From: an uncultured Glaciecola sp.
GTDB lineage: Bacteria; Pseudomonadota; Gammaproteobacteria; Enterobacterales; Alteromonadaceae
Direction of reading: 5' to 3'
NCBI RefSeq assembly: GCF_937770335.1
Contig: NZ_CALJHY010000013.1
Coordinates: 1 to 32,551, forward strand
Length of the DNA stretch: 32,551 bases
Of the stretch, positions 26,945 through 32,551 are shown one piece after another (within the stretch, counting starts at the first letter, position 1; each line of letters begins with the position of its first letter). Made by a program: the position numbers and the translations under genes. Under the pieces are notes generated by a model. The model worked only from the letters and a program-made list of their open reading frames with translations. It searched no databases and was not told the origin of the DNA.

Positions 26945-27190
26945 CTATCCTCCAGTAACGGGAGGAAAAAATGCAATTTCATCACCATCATTAACCGCCG
27001 CTGAGGCGCTGGTTAGCGTCTGATTAAGGGCAATTAATACATCCTGCTCTGCGAGCAAAGTCCAAGGCTCGCCGCGAGCAATGAGCTTTTGCTTTATATC
27101 AGCTACCGTTTTCTCATCGGTATACTCGTAATTAACGTTATCAACTCCAAGACGTTCACGTAGCATGGCAAAAAATCGAATATTTATCAT
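26945..27190 (-). CDS. moaD: Molybdopterin synthase small subunit MoaD
   Basis: Ubiquitin-like sulphur carrier, 81 residues, ending in the required PPVTGG whose last glycine is adenylated and thiocarboxylated. The start is ATG 27190, which overlaps the moaC stop (ATGA), a classical coupling. A longer version from 27208 is possible but lies inside moaC. It follows moaC as in many moa operons, but moaE, its usual partner, does not follow; the next gene is the FAD oxidoreductase. Confidence 0.93.
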   Translation of the reverse strand: MINIRFFAMLRERLGVDNVNYEYTDEKTVADIKQKLIARGEPWTLLAEQDVLIALNQTLTSASAAVNDGDEIAFFPPVTGG

Positions 27191-27690
27191 GCTTCGTTTC
27201 TCCGCCAATCGCCTGTTTTGCCGCCTTCTTTTGAAAGGACTTTAATATCACCAATGAGCATACTTGGGTCAGCGGCTTTACACATATCAAAAATCGTAAG
27301 TGCAGCGATAGAAACGCCAGTCAATGCCTCCATTTCGACACCAGTGGTGCCGACTAACTTGCATTCACAACGAATATTTATTCGAGAATTATTATCGTCA
27401 ATTTCAAAATCGACGGCCACTTTTGAAAGCATTAAAGGGTGGCATAAAGGGATCAGCGCAGGGCATTGCTTTGCACCTTGAATACCAGCAATTCTTGCGG
27501 TAGCCAGCACGTCACCTTTAGCAACATCGTTGGCTTTAATAAGCGCCAATGTGGAGGATGTCATTGCTACAAACCCTGTCGCTACGGCTCTTCTTGTGCT
27601 TGCCTTTTTCTCACTAACATCCACCATACTAGCTTGACCACTGCGATCAACATGGGTGAGTTTACCTTCGGTATTCATTTTATTATTCAT
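27187..27690 (-). CDS. moaC: Cyclic pyranopterin monophosphate synthase MoaC
   Basis: Second half of the first step of molybdenum cofactor synthesis, 167 residues (E. coli 161). The signature [15 protein letters not shown] and [21 protein letters not shown] are intact, and KTGDWRR stands at the end. moaA is not upstream here. The only upstream sequence is a 190-base gap with GGCC-rich alternative hairpins. An in-frame ATG five codons in (MNTEGKL) is a possible alternative start. Confidence 0.95.
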   Translation of the reverse strand: MNNKMNTEGKLTHVDRSGQASMVDVSEKKASTRRAVATGFVAMTSSTLALIKANDVAKGDVLATARIAGIQGAKQCPALIPLCHPLMLSKVAVDFEIDDNNSRINIRCECKLVGTTGVEMEALTGVSIAALTIFDMCKAADPSMLIGDIKVLSKEGGKTGDWRRNEA

Positions 27691-27751
27691 ACGACCTCTA
27701 TTGGCAACCTTTATTCGTAACTCTATTAATACACTACTAGCACTTTCTTAA

Positions 27752-27795
27752 TGCAGCCTTTTCTAGCGGCCCCGATAGGCCTTAGTTAGGCCGTA
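27752..27795 (-). other. GGCC hairpin cluster in the moaC leader
   Basis: Read on the minus strand, three GGCC blocks stand close together: GGCCTAACTAAGGCC and GGCCTATCGGGGCC share the middle block and exclude each other, and an outer CGGCC/GGCCG pairing is possible too. It lies 60-100 bases upstream of moaC. It could be the end of the upstream ketopantoate-reductase transcript or a leader structure. I see no match to the known moco riboswitch core. Confidence 0.3.
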
Positions 27796-27880
27796 ACAAT
27801 GTCTAATCTAATGCTAACAATACGCACACAATAAGCAAACGAAAAATGATCACAAGGCATGCCGCACATCACTTTTTGCC

Positions 27881-28900
27881 TTAATGCTTTTTGATCGCGC
27901 TTTGTAAAAATTCAGGGCTGTGCATAGGAGAACCATTTTGTTTTTGCTCTGCATCTTTGACTAAATTAACAATACACTGATTAACTGGGGCGGGTATACC
28001 GTATCTTTGCGCGAGACTGACAATTTCGCCATTCAGAAAATCGATTTCGGTTTTACGTTTTAATGCAAAATCTTCATACATTGAAGAACGCGCTTTGGGG
28101 TCAATTTTAAGTGTTGCGCTCGCCACTCGTTTAAACAGCCAATTGGGCAGCGCCAAGATATATGGCATCCAAGTAGGAATCACTTTCCCTGTTCTCGCCG
28201 GCTTAATATCAGCAACTTTCATAACGGCTAACGCTTCTGCAATTACCTTTGTCATCACTAACCGATATTCACGGTTGTTCATTTGCTCTAACAATGGAAT
28301 TCCTGACAGCGCATTGACGGCATTATTTAAATTTATAATCAATTTGCCCCATTGCACACCTTCAAGATCTTCATATAATGCGACGGGCAGACTCGCTTGC
28401 TTGAACGCATTAATCAACTCGCTATAGTCACCTTCTTTTGCCTCAATAGCCAGATTACCCTCAGTACCACAGTGAAACTGTCCTTCACCGTTATTGAGAA
28501 CGTTAAAAGGAACCATCGCTTTGAGTATCTTATGATTAGGTAATTTTGCTTTTAAGGTAGCTACATTTTGGGTTCCGTTCTGAAAACTAACGATAACAGC
28601 TGAAGCTTTAGCATAGTCAAGAATAGACGCAGCAGCAGCCTCCGTATCGCCACTTTTCACAGTTAGCAAAATATAATCGGCCTCAGTAATACTCTCCATT
28701 GAAACTGAGAACTGTAGCTGCTCAATTTGCATCGTTTGGTCTCGCCCCCTCCAATCAGTGACGCTTAGACCATACTCAGTCAATTGCTTTTGAATTCGCT
28801 CTCTGCCTACTAGAATGGCATTAACACCATTTCCTGTAAGGCACCCTCCAAGATAACAACCAACACTACCTGCTCCTACTATCGCAATTTTTTGCTGCAT
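27881..28900 (-). CDS. 2-dehydropantoate 2-reductase family protein
   Basis: NADPH-dependent reductase of the ketopantoate reductase (PanE/ApbA) family, 339 residues. The N-terminal Rossmann loop is IVGAGSVGCYLGG (7-19). The family's VKSGDTEAA, SFQNGTQN and the substrate Lys region VQWGKLIINLNNAVNALSG are visible, followed by the helical C-terminal domain. It may be PanE for pantothenate synthesis, or a paralogue acting on another 2-oxo acid; family members are often multiple in one genome, so I give no symbol. It is divergent from the SGNH gene. Confidence 0.9.
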   Translation of the reverse strand: MQQKIAIVGAGSVGCYLGGCLTGNGVNAILVGRERIQKQLTEYGLSVTDWRGRDQTMQIEQLQFSVSMESITEADYILLTVKSGDTEAAAASILDYAKASAVIVSFQNGTQNVATLKAKLPNHKILKAMVPFNVLNNGEGQFHCGTEGNLAIEAKEGDYSELINAFKQASLPVALYEDLEGVQWGKLIINLNNAVNALSGIPLLEQMNNREYRLVMTKVIAEALAVMKVADIKPARTGKVIPTWMPYILALPNWLFKRVASATLKIDPKARSSMYEDFALKRKTEIDFLNGEIVSLAQRYGIPAPVNQCIVNLVKDAEQKQNGSPMHSPEFLQSAIKKH

Positions 28901-29127
28901 ACTTTACTTGATCCTTTATTTTCACAAACCCCAAACGGCTATATTCCACAAGAATAAACTAAAATACAAAAAAATGAGGTTAAATAAGTAAAGCTTATCG
29001 CTTTAAATTGCAACCTAAACAATAAAATTACAATTATGTTGCACGAAAGTAATAGCGGCTAAATGATTCAAATTTATTTAATAATAAAGTATATTTGGCT
29101 GATATATAAAAACCCATAGATAACCTT
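28901..29127. other. AT-rich divergent intergenic region
   Basis: A 227-base region between the ketopantoate-reductase-like gene and the SGNH gene. It is strongly AT-rich, has no open frame worth calling, and must hold both promoters. No clear operator or palindrome was seen. Confidence 0.6.
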
Positions 29128-29871
29128 ATGTTCTATAAGTTAGTCGCTCTCATCTTGCTTCCAATTTTGCTAGTTCAGGGAAGACAGGCTAGAAAACGAG
29201 CACTCAAACTTCCCGAAGCAATTGGAAAACGCGAAGGTGCAATCAAAGACCCGACAAAACCACCACTGACCATTCTAATTATAGGTGACTCGGCTGCAGC
29301 TGGCGTTGGCGTGCATCATCAAGACCATGCATTTCTTGGCCAATTAGTTAGCAATTTAAAAAACGATTTTAACTTGTCTTGGGCACTTATAGCAAAAACG
29401 GGTGCAAAAACTAAAGACATGACTGAAATACTAAAAAAAGCAAAGTTGGCCACAACGTTTGACATAGTAATAACCAGTTTAGGAGTCAATGATGTTACGT
29501 CACTACAAAAGACCAAAAACTGGTTGAATGAACAAAACAACCTACATCAATACTGCTTCCAGAAATTAGGTGTTAAGCATATTATGGTCAGTGGCATGCC
29601 GCCAATGCATAAATTCCCACTACTACCGCAACCTTTAAGATGGATAATGGGAAGCAGAGCAAAAGAGTTTGATTGTCTGCAAGCATCCGCTAATAGTAAC
29701 TATACCAATAAAAGTTATGAGCCATTGCTCTTCGACATGGACCAAAGCGCCATGGCAGTGGATGGCTTCCATCCTGGCCCAGCCATATACTTTGAATGGG
29801 GCTTAAATTTAAGTAAACGTATTGTCTATATTGCGAAAAGCTTACCCCACGAATCTGGGGCTAAAATTTAA
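29128..29871 (+). CDS. SGNH/GDSL-family hydrolase
   Basis: Esterase-type hydrolase of 247 residues. The SGNH blocks are visible: block I IIGDSAAAGVG with nucleophile Ser55, block III SLGVNDV (Asn121), and block V DGFHPGPAIY with Asp212 and His215. A hydrophobic N-terminal segment (about 4-17) suggests a membrane anchor or uncleaved signal. It resembles the SGNH hydrolases found in many gammaproteobacteria, whose natural substrate (lipid or acetylated sugar) is not evident. An elaborate hairpin region follows it. Confidence 0.88.
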   Translation: MFYKLVALILLPILLVQGRQARKRALKLPEAIGKREGAIKDPTKPPLTILIIGDSAAAGVGVHHQDHAFLGQLVSNLKNDFNLSWALIAKTGAKTKDMTEILKKAKLATTFDIVITSLGVNDVTSLQKTKNWLNEQNNLHQYCFQKLGVKHIMVSGMPPMHKFPLLPQPLRWIMGSRAKEFDCLQASANSNYTNKSYEPLLFDMDQSAMAVDGFHPGPAIYFEWGLNLSKRIVYIAKSLPHESGAKI

Positions 29872-29964
29872 TACTGCTATTAGTTGATGAGTTATGGCTT
29901 TTTACGTTATGGATTGTCATTTATAACTGACGGGTAAACGGATTGAATAGATTATTTGTTTAAT

Positions 29965-30033
29965 AAAACAGGATGATTTGCACTAACGCTAGTGTGATAC
30001 TAGGAGTGACATTAAACTGAGACTCCCTGTTTT
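29965..30033. terminator. Branched, possibly bidirectional terminator
   Basis: AAAACAG (29965-29971) pairs with CTGTTTT (30027-30033), enclosing two small hairpins: CACTA/TAGTG (29981-29994) and GGAGT/ACTCC (30003-30026). The right side continues into a T run (30030-30035) and the left side is A-rich, so both strands end in T. It lies between the convergent SGNH and ATP-grasp genes. Confidence 0.55.
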
Positions 30034-30045
30034 TTCGCAATGTTA

Positions 30046-30909
30046 TTATGCAAATTGACTAGCAAATACATTTGCAAAAAATTCTGCCGATGTGTCATCC
30101 ATATTGAAGTACAAGCTTGGCTCAATCAGTTCTACTTCGATAATCATCAATGCACCGTTTAACGATACAATGTCAACTCTCGCATACAACGCCTCTTCAG
30201 GTAAGGCATCAATCGTTTGCTCCGCTATAGCGAACATCGCCTTAGATGGTTCAATACTGGTCAATTGACCACCGTGTTCTTCTTGAACCCTAAAGTCCCC
30301 TTTAGCCGGTTTCTTACAAATGGCATGGCTGTATTGTGAATTGAAGTAAAAAAGTGAATATTCACCTTCCTCAAGAATACTTGTCAGAAAAGGTTGGATC
30401 ATGGCCGACCGGTCTTTATATTCTTGCATTATTAAAGGTAATTGCTCAGTAACTTTTGCCGGTGTAAGACGGTAAGTACCATCTGCATTCGCGCTGATAT
30501 AAGGCTTAATGACAATTTCATCACAGTCAAATTTAGCAAATGCAGCAGCAAAATTAGACTCCTTAAGCTCATCAGCCCAAAGCGTCGGGATAATTGGGAC
30601 GCCTTTATTTTCGAGTTCTTTCAAGTAGCGTTTTGAAATATTCCATTCAATTAACGACATCGAATTGCATAGTACAGCAGCTGAATTATCGATAACCTGC
30701 AAACACGCAAGAAAGTCTTCACAATGTGCTTGATAGTCCCACGTACTGCGCACTATAACCGCATCATATTGGTCCCAGTTGTGATTTTTGGCATGCCAAG
30801 AAACTTCGGTCAACTCCCACCCGAGGCTTTTTAGCGGAGCCTCGAGTAATCGGTCATAAACGAAAAATTCTTCTAAATGGTCAGTCGTTAAAATAGCTGC
30901 TTTGCGCAT
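30046..30909 (-). CDS. ATP-grasp domain protein
   Basis: Carboxylate-amine ligase fold, 287 residues, related to the glutathione-synthetase-like group. The N-terminal part (1-95) contains YDAVIVRSTWDY, and the ATP-grasp core contains EIVIKPYISANADGTYRL, a Gly-rich loop around EEGEYSLFYF, and metal residues near the end in ALYARVDIV and MIIEVELIEPSLYF. The start ATG has AAGGA 5 bases upstream. The gene begins inside the 3' end of a small membrane-protein gene (29-base overlap), so the two are probably linked in translation. Substrates unknown. Confidence 0.85.
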   Translation of the reverse strand: MRKAAILTTDHLEEFFVYDRLLEAPLKSLGWELTEVSWHAKNHNWDQYDAVIVRSTWDYQAHCEDFLACLQVIDNSAAVLCNSMSLIEWNISKRYLKELENKGVPIIPTLWADELKESNFAAAFAKFDCDEIVIKPYISANADGTYRLTPAKVTEQLPLIMQEYKDRSAMIQPFLTSILEEGEYSLFYFNSQYSHAICKKPAKGDFRVQEEHGGQLTSIEPSKAMFAIAEQTIDALPEEALYARVDIVSLNGALMIIEVELIEPSLYFNMDDTSAEFFANVFASQFA

Positions 30910-31078
30910 TTAATTCCTTATGTTGGCTGATCTCAGGTTGTGTTATGAATTTATTTATTTGGGGTAAATTATGTTCAATCCCAGAGTTTGCTTTACTCTG
31001 TTTTGAACCAAATAGAACCGCGATGATGACAATAGTTGCACCAGTGATGCTTAACCATAAAGTGCGTTTAAAATACAT
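30881..31078 (-). CDS. Small single-pass membrane protein
   Basis: A 65-residue protein starting at ATG 31078, which has AAAAAGGA 5 bases upstream, a strong ribosome site. It has a basic start (MYFKRTLW), one membrane helix or signal anchor (about 7-27), then a hydrophilic tail of 38 residues ending SSYFND. It overlaps the ATP-grasp gene by 29 bases. I do not recognise a family. The good ribosome site and overlap support a real gene. Confidence 0.6.
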   Translation of the reverse strand: MYFKRTLWLSITGATIVIIAVLFGSKQSKANSGIEHNLPQINKFITQPEISQHKELNAQSSYFND

Positions 31079-31236
31079 AAAAATCCTTTTTACTAACAGA
31101 CAATATTCCATGTATGTCTGCGCTACAGCACCGTTAATGCCATTTTAGCTAAAGTGCTAATGTAAGAAGGGTATCAAACAATGAGCGTTCAACGCCATCA
31201 ATTGTTCCAAATAAGAACGTAAAGCCATGGATATCA

Positions 31237-31274
31237 TAAAAAAATGGCAACTAACAATATGGATTAGTTGCCAT
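31237..31274 (-). terminator. Intrinsic terminator of the pntAB transcript
   Basis: On the minus strand ATGGCAACTAA and TTAGTTGCCAT form a perfect 11-base stem with a 9-base loop, followed at once by a run of seven T. It lies about 80 bases past the pntB stop. Confidence 0.88.
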
Positions 31275-31352
31275 TGAGGCACAGTATCAATTTAACCTGC
31301 CGTATGCAAAAACTCGACCCTACTGCCGATGCAGCTTAAGACACAGTTTTAG

Positions 31353-32551
31353 CTAAACTGAAAATTGACGAATGATGATATTAATAGTTTCTTTAGCATC
31401 ACCAAATATCATGCGTGCATTGTCTTTAAAGAACAGAGGATTCTCGATACCAGCGAATCCAGACGCCATGCCTCGTTTCAGAATAAAGACATTCTTTGCA
31501 AGGTCAGCGTTGATAATTGGCATGCCATAAATGGGACTGCCTTCCATCTCTCGTGCTGCAGGATTAACCACGTCATTAGCCCCAATCACAATAGCCACAT
31601 CAAAGTTCGCCATACGCGCATTTACCTCGTCCATTTCAAGCAACAATTCATAAGGCACATCAGCTTCAGCTAAGAGTACGTTCATATGCCCAGGCATGCG
31701 TCCGGCAACCGGATGGATCCCATAAACAACTTCTGCACCGTTCTCTTCCAATAGCACTTGCAGTTCTTTCATAGCGTGTTGGGCTTGAGCTACTGCCATA
31801 CCATAACCGGGAATAACAACTACCGATTGTGCAGCTTCCAATACGAAGTAAGCATCGTCGGCGGCCAACGGCTTAACTTCGCCTTCAATTTTAATTTCAT
31901 TGGTTTTAACGGTTTGAAAACCTGAAAATAAAACGTTAGTTAACGAACGATTCATTGCCTTGCACATTACACTCGTTAAGATAATGCCGCTGGCACCGAC
32001 TAACGCACCCGCAACAATCAATAAGTTGTTGTTTAATGCCATACCCGCAGCACAAGCAGCAAGACCGGAATAGCTATTGAGCAGCGATATAACCACCGGC
32101 ATATCTGCACCACCAATAGGGATAACTAGCATCACGCCCAATACGATACAAAGAGCTACAAAAACGTAAATATAGATTGTGCTGTTAGCTGTTTGCGGGT
32201 AGATGACAACGAGGGCGCCAAACACGAAAATAGCAACAACAATACACGCATTAACGAACGCTTGACCGCTAAATACGGTTGAACCGCTGCTGATTAACTT
32301 AGCAACTTTACCACTAAGTTTTGCCCATGCAACCACGCTGCCAGAAAACGTAATGCCACCAATGGCGATGGCTAGCAAGACAATAATAGCTAAGTAGCTT
32401 TCTATTGCTGAATCGCTTTCAAGCATAGCTAGAGCGACTAATAAACTAGCCAAACCGCCAACACCATTGAGCAGTGACACCATTTCTGGCATTTCTGTTA
32501 GCTGAACTTTTTTCGCAATAAAAGCGCCTACTGCGCTGCCTGCAATGACCG
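31353..32551 (-). CDS. pntB: NAD(P) transhydrogenase subunit beta, 5' end cut by window edge
   Basis: Membrane subunit of the proton-translocating transhydrogenase that reduces NADP+ with NADH. The frame is open to the right edge: residues upstream of the first internal Met read VIAGSAVGAFIAKKVQLTEMPEMV, so about 60 residues are missing compared with E. coli PntB (462). Visible are about eight membrane helices, then the NADP-binding domain III with VVIPGYGMAVAQAQHA, GIHPVAGRMPGHMNVLLAEA, VIGANDVVNPAA and NPLFFKDN. pntA should lie beyond the edge. A clean intrinsic terminator follows. Confidence 0.96.
   Translation of the reverse strand, partial: VIAGSAVGAFIAKKVQLTEMPEMVSLLNGVGGLASLLVALAMLESDSAIESYLAIIVLLAIAIGGITFSGSVVAWAKLSGKVAKLISSGSTVFSGQAFVNACIVVAIFVFGALVVIYPQTANSTIYIYVFVALCIVLGVMLVIPIGGADMPVVISLLNSYSGLAACAAGMALNNNLLIVAGALVGASGIILTSVMCKAMNRSLTNVLFSGFQTVKTNEIKIEGEVKPLAADDAYFVLEAAQSVVVIPGYGMAVAQAQHAMKELQVLLEENGAEVVYGIHPVAGRMPGHMNVLLAEADVPYELLLEMDEVNARMANFDVAIVIGANDVVNPAAREMEGSPIYGMPIINADLAKNVFILKRGMASGFAGIENPLFFKDNARMIFGDAKETINIIIRQFSV

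Noticed and set aside
27691-27880. Molybdenum-cofactor riboswitch upstream of moaC
   Set aside because: Hairpins are present but I could not find the conserved core of the known motif.

Overview
The window reads as chromosomal DNA of a marine-type gammaproteobacterium, most likely in the Alteromonadales. This is an inference from the protein set (RarD, SelO, DUF3300, PntB, RecQ and RibA of gammaproteobacterial type) and from the moderately AT-rich, densely coding sequence. No rRNA, tRNA, CRISPR array or insertion sequence was seen. No gene-free gap exceeds 300 bases; the longest is about 270 bases, at 31079-31352.

Region 1 (1-5808, minus strand) is an alternative N-type F1Fo-ATPase operon in the order atpD-C-Q-R-B-E-F-A. 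The last gene, atpA, runs off the left edge and atpG presumably lies beyond it. The Q and R genes, a b subunit with a delta-like C-terminus, and a c subunit with two glutamates mark it as N-type rather than the housekeeping ATP synthase.

Region 2 (5875-12175) is the most interesting part. It holds an ATP-type 6-phosphofructokinase gene divergent from the ATPase operon, then glgC and a cation-diffusion-facilitator gene on the minus strand, then a FixK-like Crp/Fnr regulator divergent from a fixL-fixJ pair. The FixL-like kinase has a PAS domain that keeps the heme-ligand histidine of rhizobial FixL. Two FNR/FixK-type palindromes of the form TTGACCC(N4)TCAA sit in the atpD/pfk divergent region (5875-5888) and upstream of glgC (9344-9357). 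My reading is an oxygen-responsive FixL-FixJ-FixK cascade whose local targets are the N-ATPase, phosphofructokinase and ADP-glucose pyrophosphorylase, that is, ion pumping, glycolysis and glycogen storage under low oxygen. This is an inference from context and sites.

Region 3 (12274-22583) is mostly ordinary: rarD, a VapC/Phd-type toxin-antitoxin pair, recQ, a GST-family gene, a small c-type cytochrome lipoprotein, selO, a large membrane GGDEF/EAL protein with a degenerate GGDEF motif, and ribA.

Region 4 (22688-32551) holds a secreted DUF3300 protein with a basic repetitive tail and a strong terminator behind it. It continues with moaC-moaD followed by an FAD oxidoreductase/DUF2855 pair, a ketopantoate-reductase-like gene, an SGNH hydrolase, an ATP-grasp gene overlapped by a tiny membrane-protein gene, and the 3' part of pntB, which runs off the right edge.
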